The notes: generated from the sequence alone by a model not told the origin. Positions 10,278 through 19,809 are shown, numbered from the stretch's first letter. The stretch is 64,000 nucleotides of DNA from Isoetes taiwanensis (GCA_021234155.1 JAJEKV010000066.1:6422800-6486799), one strand, 5' to 3'. A program made the numbers and translations.

Positions 10278-11591
10278 TCAAGGTCGCTCTCCCTTGATGC
10301 GAGTAGCAAGTTGCATATCTTGCCTCATCAGTGTCACTCGCTTCGCATGAACAGTGCAAGCCATCGAGTCTTCAAAATGTTGCACTATTTTCTGCTCCGC
10401 CGCTTCCTGTAATGCCAGTAGCATTTCATCCGTGACCCTCATGTCAGTCTTGAAGTCCTGCATCACTTCTCTGACTAGACGGGCAAAGGGGGCACGGGGG
10501 ATTAGGAGGCCGTAGCTGCGCTGAAAGTGCCGAATCTCCCGTAGTGCTCTTTGCTCGGCCTCCTTCCTGGTGAGCTTCTTCTTGGCTGGCTTTTTCGGGA
10601 CCTTGGGCTTTGGTGGTGGTGGCCTTAGGGTCTGCTACTTTGTTGGGTGTCCACCCTCGATGGTTCTGACCCTATTCTCCTGGTAGTAGGAGTTGTAAGC
10701 CTCCCACTCCTTCATGTATGCCTCGTGCTCCCGCATCTTTCGCTCGTAGATCTTTACGCGGTCCGTGACATAGGACTCTCTGGCAGGCCGGGGTTGCTTC
10801 TTCCTGTCCCACTTTGGATAAGGAGGGGGCTTCTGCACTTTGTCTGGTTGCTCCTCCTCGGGCGCTACCTGCTCGGTTACCACCTGCTCAACAATCGGGG
10901 GTTTGGAAGAACTTCCATCCTCGGTGTTGGGGATAAAATCCTCGTCAGAGGAGTCATCAGAAGAGGGCGGGGGCTGGTCAGCTGGCCGTTCGTTGATGAC
11001 GACCTTGGGGTTCGGCTTCCTTCTTGGCGGGACTTCCTTGAGCTTCCTTGGCTCCACTACAAACTTTCCCTTCTTCTTCTTGAGTTCCTCTGCTGCCTTC
11101 TTCTCCTCCTCTTCTCTCTTCCTCTTCTTGCTTTCCCGGCGCCGTTGTTTCTTCTCGTGTTTTGCAATCCATGCTGCCAGGTCTTTTTCTTCGCTTGGGT
11201 CGAGCCTTGGCCCGCTGTGCTCTTGCCGCTCCTTTGTCCTCCTTTCTCTTTGTGCTCCCTCGTCTTCGTCTTCGAGGATCTCTGTTGCTGCATCAGAGTG
11301 GTCCTCTTTCTCTTCTTGCTCTTGAATCTCCCGCTCTATCTCCTCGTAAACTTCCCTTGTCTCCTCATCCATGGAAGTTGGTGATGCGGCCTCATCCTGA
11401 TGCACCTGCTGATTGAAAACATCAATCAGATCAGATGTGTCTTGATCTCCTGGAATGTCCTCCTCGTTCGAAGGCGAATGGCCCCCCCTCACGAGCCTCT
11501 CACGGAGCATCTGCCGAATAAGGTTGGCGTCTGTGGCGCTGGTGGTTTCGCCTGGACGAGGCTTCCTGGCCGTCTGCTTGGTCCGTGCCAT
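10278..11591 (-). pseudogene. Histone H3-like gene: H3 tail, ~300-residue charged linker, in-frame TAG, full H3 fold
   Basis: One uninterrupted reading frame of 438 codons from ATG at 11591 to the stop at 10278, broken only by TAG at 10635-10637 (codon 319). Residues 1-10 are MARTKQTARK, identical to the H3 tail through K9. Next come an acidic region (about 70-120), a basic nuclear-localisation-like cluster (KKQRRRESKKRKREEEEKK) and Pro-rich and Ser/Asp-rich blocks. After the TAG there is a Lys/Pro-rich stretch, then an H3 histone fold of 89 residues starting ALREIRHFQ, exactly the length of the same part of canonical H3. LVRE, DFKTD (with K79), [13 protein letters not shown], the C110/H113 positions ([10 protein letters not shown]) and the final IKGER are kept; K56 is Arg and K122 is Gln. 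A TATA box at 11692-11701 and two palindromes lie upstream, and an iMet primer binding site and LTR lie 660 bp upstream. The TAG may be a disabling mutation or a readthrough stop. I infer an element-borne H3 variant. Confidence 0.9.
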
Positions 11592-11670
11592 GCTTGATGG
11601 TTCGTCGATCGGATATCAGCACCCAAAGATCGCCTAAGTGAGGAAGAGCGGATTTCTAGAGCAGGAACGT

Positions 11671-11701
11671 TCAAATGAGGGGGGTCTACTTCTATTTATA
11701 G
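11671..11701 (-). promoter_or_regulatory. TATA box and putative initiator of the H3-like gene
   Basis: CTATAAATAG on the minus strand (11701-11692) lies 101 bp before the ATG and is followed by CCCCTCATTTGA (11682-11671). The same TATA decamer and CCTCATTT pair precede the companion gene, which supports co-regulation. Confidence 0.62.
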
Positions 11702-11802
11702 CTTGGCAATTTTTAGGTCAAAATTGGAGTTGCTCTATTTAATAGGTCAAGGCACCTATTTACTTAAAACTTACACTTATTTCAGACTTTTTCTACTTAT
11801 TG

Positions 11803-11870
11803 GTCTCACAGGTAGCGCCCTGTTCAAAAACTAAAGTTTAGTTTTTAGACCAGGCGCGAGCTGTTAGATC
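11803..11870. promoter_or_regulatory. 67-bp quasi-palindrome, copy 3 (slightly degraded)
   Basis: GTCTCACAGGTAGCGCC, the central AAACTAAAGTTTAGTTT and ACCAGGCGCGAGC are intact. The right outer arm has decayed to TGTTAGATC. It lies about 100 bp upstream of the TATA box of the H3-like gene. Confidence 0.83.
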
Positions 11871-11993
11871 TTACACATTTTTAAGTAATTTAAGTAATTT
11901 AAACATGCTATTCTAACTAATTCCTACCTTGGAACTAGCCTTACCACATTACTTTTCTCAAATTCATCAAGTTTAGTGTGTTCTTGGCTCGAT

Positions 11994-12060
11994 GTCTCAC
12001 AGGTAGCGCCCTGCTCAAAAACTAAAGTTTAGTTCTTTGACCAGGCGCGAGCTGTGAGAC
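11994..12060. promoter_or_regulatory. 67-bp quasi-palindrome, copy 4
   Basis: Complete copy with both outer arms (GTCTCACA / TGTGAGAC) and both inner arms (GCGCCCTG / CAGGCGC). It starts 191 bp from copy 3, nearly the 185-bp spacing seen for copies 1 and 2, so the pair appears to be one duplicated regulatory unit. Confidence 0.85.
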
Positions 12061-12250
12061 CACCTTGCCTGGGGAGTTTTTGGCTCATTCTTTTTAGTCT
12101 TATTAAGTTCCAATTCACTTAACTGTTACTAGCTTAGCATAAACTACAAAAGTGAGAAAAAATTTTCTCGCTTTTCGAGGCTTAAGGGTCCTATCAAGTT
12201 AGTACTACTGGGAGCATGGTCAGTGCTTTGCTCTTGGTCTCCAAGAACAT

Positions 12251-12264
12251 AGACTCTGATACCA
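12251..12264 (-). other. Primer binding site for initiator tRNA-Met
   Basis: On the minus strand TGGTATCAGAGTCT starts one base after the LTR end (...TCACA). TGGTATCAGAG is the usual plant retrotransposon primer site complementary to tRNA-iMet. It fixes the LTR at 12266-13610 as a 5' LTR and places the H3-like gene inside the internal region of that element. Confidence 0.82.
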
Positions 12265-12265
12265 T

Positions 12266-13610
12266 TGTGATGTCCCCTACTCGTATACGATGCCCGCACC
12301 GTATACAAACAGGAGTTCATCCCCCGCACCAGCTCCACACTGATACAGGGCCCTCCACATATCACTGTGACCGTCTAGAGTCCATAGTGGGAAGAGTGAA
12401 GGGGTCATTTTACCCCGTCTCCCTCAGGGCCTACCTAGGCTGCTTGGGCGTAAACATACACGGTAACATAACATCATATATCCACCTCGAAGGGTGGCAC
12501 ATCAACATCTGCATAGACAAAGATCAGCACAATACAAGGAAGTTCCTACCCAAGGCTCAGACTCGAGGGGACGACTGACAAGCTTGGGTCTCCAGAGTTC
12601 ATCGCGAGCGGAATCATGACAATGGATTGGGCTGGCATAAGAACATGGCTTAGGGTTGTCCACTTCATCCGCCCCTCCCTTGCACACTTTCGCAGTAGGT
12701 TGAAAAGTGTTGGGACCTGGCTCAGTAGCCAGCCGGGTGCATAGCCAAAGGGCTATTCTGGGGTTACATCTCCCCAGTCCCGATGGGGCAAGTAGGGATC
12801 ACTCCCTCCAGAGATCTACATGCTGACCCAAGGTGACTAAAGGGGCCACGCCCTTATTCGACTTAACCCACTGGAAGGTGAACACCACCCCACGGGTGTC
12901 GAGCCCATGCCTTACCCACACTCGGTGGCAAGCTATTAGACCTAGTCACTCCCGATCCCGGTAGACTTTACATGAGAAGGATCGGTCAAAGCGTCGAACC
13001 ACGAACCTCATCCTAAGCCCGTCCAGCCCCTTCACCCACAACCAGGTGGGCTCTTGTACCACAGGCCGAATTCTAGTAATGCACTAAGAGGGACTAGCTA
13101 GGAGCATCATCTACTAAGCTTTAAGTCTCTACCCCCCTTCCCAATACAATGAGTCCACAGAATACATCCATCCATCATATGAACATAAATAATAAGAACT
13201 AATCTAATACATAGAGTTAGGTTCTTTAGTTAGAGTCAATCTCAGGATCTGCTTGGCAACTAAGGGCGATTTAATAGGCTAAACCTCTTTTGGTTGAGAG
13301 CTGGAATAAGGTTTAGGCTATTCAATCGACCAAATCTGAATCCCCTGGTTCACTCCTCTTGATCCCAAGCGTCCATGTCTACGTTACTCGCTTTGAGATG
13401 CGGTCGGAAGGACGATCGACAAAATTGGGCATACGCAGATCGTGGGAGTTGGAATTGACTCCTCGTGGCCTTGGTGGAGCTTTCGGAAGGTGCATGCGGG
13501 CGAAAAAGGGAATGTTAGGGTTTGGTGCCTTATGAAGGCTATCAGTTAGGTTTAGGGTTTCCATGACCCTTGGTCTACCTTTAATGGGTTAAAGGTCTAA
13601 AGGTGCGCGC
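12266..13610 (-). repeat. 5' LTR (LTR-A), about 1345 bp
   Basis: On the minus strand it starts TGCGCGCACCTTTAG (13610) and ends ...GACATCACA (12266), followed by the primer binding site. Blocks such as TGTATTGGGAAGGGG, GGCATGGGCTCGACACC, CACCCTTCGAGGTGG, GAGGGAGACGGG and GGGCATCGTATA are shared with LTR-B, which lies in the opposite orientation next to it. The apparent ORFs inside are accidental. No 3' LTR partner in the same orientation was found in this window. Confidence 0.75.
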
Positions 13611-13619
13611 ATTGCTAAG

Positions 13620-16385
13620 TGTGCACACCTTTGCAAGTTGCCCCCTAGGGCGTCCTTGCTTGGTACGTCGGGCGGCATTACCGTCAACCGGACGGGCGTG
13701 TGCAGCGTGTGGCCTTGATCTGATATCGTCTTGAGGCCAGTATATCGTCTTTGGAGCGTCTAAGACCCGAGATCAGCAGCATGGACACTTTCAGAAGAGT
13801 GGGAGCCGGCCAAGATGCGGGTGGGTGGTTGATTCAATAGGTAGATCCGAGTTATCAGGCCTCTTTCAGTAGGTTTAGCATCCATTCTTAGCTATAGGCG
13901 ACCCCTACAGCCTAAGAATGATAGACACTAACAAAGGAACCTAACCATGTATGATTAGGTAGATTAGAATAGATGCATTCTGTATGTTGGAGTTACGTTG
14001 ATGATGTTTTGACATTCTATCGCCACTCTTGTGTATTGGGAAGGGGGTAGAGACCCGAGCCCAAGTAGTTGTATGATCATAGTTAGCTCATTAATTCCCA
14101 ATTAATGCGGCTGCTGTGCATAAAGCCCTTTGGCGTGGGTGGCGGACCGGTGACAAGGAAGGGCTTGTCGATCCTGATTGATCCCTCAGTGCGTGCGCGG
14201 CGGGGGAACATTGTGGGCTAGGCCTAATACCACGGCGCTGCGTGAGGGCGGGGGTATGGGCTCGACACCTCTTGGGTGATCGTCATCTTCTAGGGGTTCA
14301 AGTCATTATCTGACGGTGGCTCTCTAGCTCGCCTGTGATTGGCATGAACCTTCTGGAGGAGAGTGATCTCCTCCTGCCTCATCGGGAGCTGGGGAGATGC
14401 AACCCAGTAGTAGCCCCTTTGGCTATGAACCGAGGCTACGGTCAGGCTCCAATACTTTTCAGCCTATCTGCAAAGTATATATGCACAGGAGGGGCGGATG
14501 GAGTGGACTACCCAACGACCATGTTTCTATGCCAGCCAAATCCATTTGCCATGAATTCTGTCTGCATTGTTATCCGGAGATCCAAGCCGTCAGTCTTTCC
14601 CCAAGAGTCTGAGCCTGGGTAGGATTTCCCCATGTTATGTTGATGTACTGATGTGTTGTCAGCCAGGGTATTAAAGAGTGGCTAAAATTCGCCAAATGGC
14701 TATATTTTAGACCTTTAGTCAAATTTTGCGGCTAAAGTTAACAAAGATCATTTTCTAAGGAAAAAAATAATTTAGCCATTCGAAGAAGGAAAAAATTTTG
14801 GACGTCTAGAGTTTAGCCAAGATTGGCTGCATCATAGCATGCTAAATCGCCTTCTTTGAAGCTGATTCGGTGCACCCTGATCAATTCAAATAGCCATGTT
14901 GAATTTATTCAAGAACCTCTTTAATTTAGGAATCGCCATTAGCTATCAACCATTCTTTGATGGATAATGAACGTGAATCTTTAAGTTGTTTAGGTTAAAG
15001 ACATGACGAATGTTATGTAGTGAGCATTTTAAGCTCGAAGTAATAGTGTTTATTCTTGCAATTGTTGATCTTAAAGGGCTATATGCACCAAGTTAACCAT
15101 GTGTGTTCCCTCAAATGGTATTGTTTGCTCCTTATAAATTGTACATTGAATCTTTGTTATTGTTCTGGAATGAAAGCATATTGAATCATTTGTCATTCAT
15201 GTGGTAATGATGTTTAGGGTTCGGATTCGAGAGTGTTTGGGGGCAGGTTCTTTGTAAGAACCCTTATGTCCTGCAAACTACTCCTCAAGAAGAGATGATC
15301 GCCACGCTTTTGAAATGCAAAAGAGAAAGAAGAAAACAAAACAATAGCTGATGAAACAACAATGATCTTTGATTCAAAGTGAGTACATGAAAAAAAGCTC
15401 CGTGAGGAGATGAGACAACAATAGCTTGAACTTGTCTAAAGATTTTAGTCCAATTCTCAAGTATATATAGTACAACAATCTCCCAAAAAGGGCTCTGATT
15501 CTTGGTCACCTAATCCCATGATTCCTGTCGTGACTCATGGAACTATTATTGCCATGATGAGTGGCAGTGAAAGTTGGCAGGTTGTGGATTCCCTCTACGA
15601 CCAGTGACTCCCACAATCAGCACCGCCTTGCTCAAGCTTGAGATTTAGTTGCATATCTATATGCAATTTTCGTAAGAACAGCCATAGATGAATTATTTAC
15701 CTGAAACTCCATACATCACCTTGCATCAAATAGCAGATGCTCTTTATGGAGGCAAAATTGTGGGTGTTTCCAGTAAATAAGGTTCTATTTTTCCTCACAA
15801 ATACTGTAGAAAATGTTTGTATTAGAGTAGCATTTTTTGCAGAATAACTTGCAATGTGCTATGCTCTTGACATTTTTACCTGGTGCACTATAAGAAGTTA
15901 AATAGTTGCACTTTAGCCACTAACCAAGAAAATTTTGCCAATATAAAAATTTCATATCATATAAATTTTACATTTTAGCCAGTGGGAAGATAACTAAAGG
16001 GTTTTATTTTATCAAATTTCGCCCAATAAAAATCTATGAACTTCTATTTTCAATAGGTTTAGCCAACTTTAATTTGAATAGAAAAACATTTAGGACCCTT
16101 AAAATTTACCCTGGTTGTCAGCTACTGTGATATGGTGGACCACCCTTCGAGGTGGGTATGTTATTGTTGATTGATGTCATGTGCTCATGTGTCGCTTCCG
16201 CAGCTAGATCGATCCCGAGGGAGACGGGATGAATGACACGTCCATTCTTCCCCGTCGGGTTCTTGGCCACCAGCAAGAGCCCGATGTTAGGTGGACGACC
16301 TCATGTCAGCGAGCAGATGCTGGTTTGAGGGATGATCTCCAGTTTGTATACGATCGGGCATCGTATAGGAGCTGGGGCCGTCACA
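13620..16385 (+). repeat. Second LTR (LTR-B), plus orientation, interrupted by a hAT-like element
   Basis: It begins TGTGCACACCTTTGCAAG and ends GGGGCCGTCACA at 16385. Without the 1451-bp insertion and duplicated target it is about 1.31 kb, close to LTR-A. The ends and several internal blocks match LTR-A. No primer binding site follows it (next bases ATTGCCTGCCC), so it is a 3' LTR or a solo LTR. It is separated from LTR-A by only nine bases (ATTGCTAAG, 13611-13619); ATTGC also follows its right end at 16386-16390. Confidence 0.7.
14664..16114 (-). mobile_element. Non-autonomous hAT-like element with 8-bp target duplication
   Basis: This 1451-bp element begins CAGGGTATTAAAG and ends AATTTACCCTGG, a short TIR of the CAGGG type usual for hAT elements. 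It is flanked on both sides by TTGTCAGC (14656-14663 and 16115-16122), an 8-bp target duplication as expected for hAT. No transposase was recognised. Two further copies, inverted relative to this one, lie at 21716-23167 and 32778-34699. Confidence 0.85.
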
Positions 16386-16531
16386 ATTGCCTGCCCTCAC
16401 AAAATAATTTACACGCATTTCGCATTGTGGCAACGGTGCAGTGTAGATATACATAGAGAATAGATACAATCAAAATACTTAGCAAGCAAACAATATATAC
16501 AACAAAAACCGTTTCATTAATATAAAACACT

Positions 16532-17843
16532 TTACATGCCTTGGAAATAATTTGTCAAGGCAACATCCTGCTTCATTATTGTCATTCTCTTGGAATGCAC
16601 AGCACATTTCACACAGTCTTCGAAGAACCTGACCATGTGATTCTCAGCGGCCTCGTGCAGAGCATCAAGGGCATCTGCAGTGAAGCGAGTCACCTCTTCT
16701 GGCATTGGAAAAAGTCTACCAGCATTCCGGTACCTTCTACTATCCCCCCTCATCTTATAGTATCTCTCCTGAACCGTCTCCCTACATATTCTAGCCATTG
16801 TGAGCTTCGGAAGCACCCACTCCACGTGGTTCTGGAAGTGCCGGATTTCCCGAATCCATCTATACTTTGGCTTAAACGGCTAGCCCTTCTTATTCACTTA
16901 GGAGGGCCTTTCTGAGAAACCTGTTTCTTACCTGCATTTGCTTAGGCTTAGTAGACTTCCTCTTCGTCTCTTTGGATTCCCCGACCTCTAAAAGGCTGCT
17001 CAACAACGGGAACCACTCTTTTGTATCACGGTACTACGGTTTGGGTACAATCGTCCACAGTCTGCGGTGCCTCTTGTAGAATGATATTTTCTGCGACTTG
17101 AGCTGTCATAGGGACCTGGCTAGGGACACCCTGGTACATAACATTCAGGGGTTGGAATACATTCTGAACAGCAACAGGAACATTCTGGACATGCACATCC
17201 TCCTGATGGTCATCCTCATGGGGCTTAGCATTCTCATTCTCAGCTCCAAGCAAGTCTGGCCCCTGGTTTACCTCCACCGATCCAACTTCCGGCACTCTAC
17301 GAGGAAGTCTGGTAATGTAATCTATCTCATTAACCAGCAGAGACAATGTTCCTATTGTTGGCGACAAAGAAGCCATCAACCTGGGCCACACGACGAAGGA
17401 ATGGAGTGCCTCAAGCAAGTTGTCAGCTCCTATCGAAGGAACAGGCAACTGCATGTCTGGTGCAAGTACTACATTGACGTTAACGACGATGCAATCATCG
17501 AACCGCGAGGAACTCCATGACGACGGTTGCCTGCACAAAAAGTTCCTTCTCAGACTAAATGGCCAGCGGAGAAACGGGTAAACACGCCTTGGCTCGGAAG
17601 GTATGTCTCTAAAAATCTCCTGCCCCCCCCGGCAACATTACGAACTTCTGTGTCGGACACTGCTTGATGAATGTTTTCTGGCTCGGAAGACTGAGCTCTG
17701 TTCTGGTTGTTAGAAGCACTCACATAGTTAGTGGCGCTGCCCTCGCTGTCTTGCCCATCATGTGTGCGCCCAGACAGCGCCTTCTCTTCTGTTCTTTGGT
17801 TGCTGGAATTGTTAGATCCGGCATTATCGCTATTCTGTGCCAT
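16532..17843 (-). pseudogene. Second histone H3-like gene, divergent, multiply frameshifted
   Basis: The C-terminal part (16879-16532) is an intact H3-like fold: YRWIREIRHFQNHVEW, VLPKLTMARICRET, ALHEAAENHMVRFFEDC, then CAVHSKRMTIMKQDVAL. Loop 1, between helices 1 and 2, is about 21 residues longer than in H3 (ERYYKMRGDSRRYRNAGRLF and onward). It shares IRHFQ, the C110/H113 positions and Gln at position 122 with the H3-like protein at 10.3-11.6 kb. Upstream in the same orientation are a Lys-rich piece (ESKETKRKSTKPKQMQ) in another frame, a hydrophobic/acidic region (17538-17029), and an N-terminal Asn/Ser-rich part from ATG at 17843 (MAQNSDNAGSNNSSNQR). These are joined only across frameshifts near 17580 and 16900-17000 and a TGA at 17026, so it is a pseudogene, or has introns I cannot place. 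The N-terminus is not the H3 tail. The long loop 1 recalls CENP-A-type variants, but the family is uncertain. Confidence 0.8.
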
Positions 17844-18014
17844 TGTCTTTGAACTGTAATGCAACAAATGAGTGGACAAGATTGATAAATATGCAATGTA
17901 ATGTCTTAGAACAAATATCAAAAGCAGACAAAATCGATAACAAAGATAATTATATAAAGAGTACCGTTGCTACCGTGCGAACACCGCAAAGGATAGCCAC
18001 GGAAACCAAATGTT

Positions 18015-18038
18015 TTCGCACCGTGGCCATGGTGCGAA
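18015..18038. promoter_or_regulatory. 24-bp near-perfect palindrome upstream of the second H3-like gene
   Basis: TTCGCACCGTGG joins CCATGGTGCGAA: a palindrome with one mismatched pair, about 170 bp upstream of the ATG at 17843. A related half-site (ACCGTGCGAA) lies at about 17972-17981. Confidence 0.7.
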
Positions 18039-18072
18039 TAGCAGTTAGTTGTAAGCATAGACAACAGTGTTT

Positions 18073-18094
18073 TCGCACCGTGGCCACGGTGCGA
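18073..18094. promoter_or_regulatory. 22-bp perfect palindrome upstream of the second H3-like gene
   Basis: TCGCACCGTGG and its exact reverse complement form a perfect 22-bp palindrome, 58 bp from the previous one. The pair mirrors the paired palindromes before the first H3-like gene, though with an unrelated sequence. Confidence 0.75.
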
Positions 18095-18232
18095 GTAAAA
18101 TAGAAGCGTAAAACAAATCAAAATGAAATTGAAGTTTATGTTCGATATAACAAGAATAGAGATTAAAAAAAAAAAAAAAAAAACTAGCAAAAAAGCACGC
18201 CAGGGGTTGTGGCCGAGGCAATGCCCGACAAT

Positions 18233-18256
18233 GCCCGGCAATGCCGGGCATTAGTA
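18233..18256 (+). mobile_element. Helitron-like 3' terminus (degraded)
   Basis: The stem GCCCGGC / GCCGGGC with loop AAT is followed by ATTAGTAGT. The termini ending at 6082 and 7999 have a one-base-different loop and the tail ...CATTACTAGT or similar, so this is probably the same family with the terminal CTAG mutated and a 2-nt deletion. If so, the second H3-like gene lies inside this element, on its opposite strand. Confidence 0.45.
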
Positions 18257-19678
18257 GTGGACATATGAAATTGGTTGTGTAATAGGATTTATAGGTGGAA
18301 AAGAATTTTGTAAATCTAATCGTATAATAGATGTAATGGATCTAACGGACTATCAAATTGGATCAAATTGTGAAAGGGGTTAGGGATGCATGATATTAGC
18401 CATGGGTGCATGGAACTGATAGGTAGGAACAATGGATTTTGTATAATTGAATCGATAAAGTAATGAACTGCAGTCTTAGGCAAAAAATTACAATGCATAG
18501 TTTGTGGGTGTAAAAGAATTTGTATATGTGATTGTATTTCTACTGGGCTGCCAAAGTGGGTTAGGGATGCCAAATATTAGTCATGGTACATGGAATGGGT
18601 CGAAATGATGGATTGTATAGTGTGGGTTGGATGAATAGATGTAATGGATTGCATATAGAATTACATCTTATTAATGTTTTCTTATTATTTTCTATGGTTG
18701 GCATCACTTCTTTTTTGGGATATTTATGTTCATGCTAAAATTATTTCTTAATCATATATGTCGCTATGGAAGCTTGGTTCCGATGTGCAGAACTACCTTA
18801 TCGCATGAACATCATGATTCACTGAACATCGAGCATATCTAATTAAGGTATGCGTAGCACAAGACATCTATAATCCCAAACATGGAGTTTTAATTAGTGA
18901 CGGCAAAAACATCTCTTAAATTAGTACTTGAGGTGACAAATGGTCACCGAGTCTAATACCTTGATTCGGAACCTATGCAAGCCATAGAGGCTAATATTCT
19001 TAAATGAAAGGGAAATACCAATGCATACCATGCAGCTAAACTCCAACTTGCAAATTGAAGCTGACTCGATTCTAATGCTGGAATAAAAATAAGAAAGATG
19101 GGATGCTGATAAATGCTAATTATGAGAGATGAAGAACATGACATCGGATCCTAACTACAACATTATTAAGGGATGAATGAAAGCGTTTAATTCGTGCAAC
19201 TAAACATAAGCAACATAAATAACTCACCATGAAGTGCAAAATAAATTTGATTCAGACGTAAAATCCTACGAAAGATTACAATGACATTGCCACAATGACA
19301 AAGGGAATTGCAGCAAATGATTAAGCTTTATTACGACCATTAATAGTTGACATCAGCGTGGTGTTCTGCAAGGATGTAGAACAAATCCTGATTGAATTTT
19401 CACCAGTTGGGTGATCTTGTTGGTGGCTTTAAAAAGCTCCTGTTCCAGCCACATCCTCAATAACTAAAACCTGCACAAATGTTGTGGAATGACACTGTCA
19501 CTAAATCTTAGTTAACATCGCCAAGGTTTCTATGGTACGTCCTTTGTTTTTAAGGTTGATCTTTGCTTCAGAAGAAAAGGAGAAGCTCTTTGTTTGCTTC
19601 ACAAAAGCATTGCAATATTTTGATTCAATCTATCTACAGCATTTAGGTCCTTTCCTAGGCTTTGTTTTATATCTTTTT
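18257..19678. other. AT-rich stretch without recognisable genes
   Basis: No domain, repeat of known type or RNA gene was recognised. Short repeated segments around GGGTTAGGGATG and TGGATTG (18360-18660) suggest decayed local duplication. Confidence 0.5.
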
Positions 19679-19809
19679 GGGTTGCCCCTAGGGGGGCAAA
19701 CCCTCGTTTATGTGGGTATGTGGGCATATTCAAGTATATGCTGGCATATACCTAGCATATGCTGATGACTGCTAAAAACTGGCTGCTGCCTGTAAATGCT
19801 CGGTCATCC
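19679..19809 (+). repeat. Dispersed ~130-bp repeat with GGGTTGCCCC palindrome, copy 1
   Basis: It begins GGGTTGCCCCTAGGGG followed by GGCAAACCCTCG (a near palindrome), continues through ATATGCTGGCATATACC and ends around CTGTAAATGCTCGGTCA. Other copies: 21575-21703, 23892-24022 and 32637-32765. No coding capacity; it may be a MITE or an element terminus. Confidence 0.72.

Noticed and set aside
10278-10466. Ordinary host histone H3 gene fragment
   Set aside because: The continuous upstream frame with linker and tail, and derived residues shared with the 16.5-kb copy, do not fit a host H3 gene or simple retrocopy.
10647-11384. Long Leu-rich plus-strand open frame opposite the H3-like gene
   Set aside because: Antisense of a Lys/Glu-rich coding region always gives Leu/Ser-rich open frames; the minus-strand frame has recognisable H3 sequence.
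12216-14622. Several open frames between 12.2 and 14.6 kb
   Set aside because: They lie in two related LTRs and are not conserved between them.
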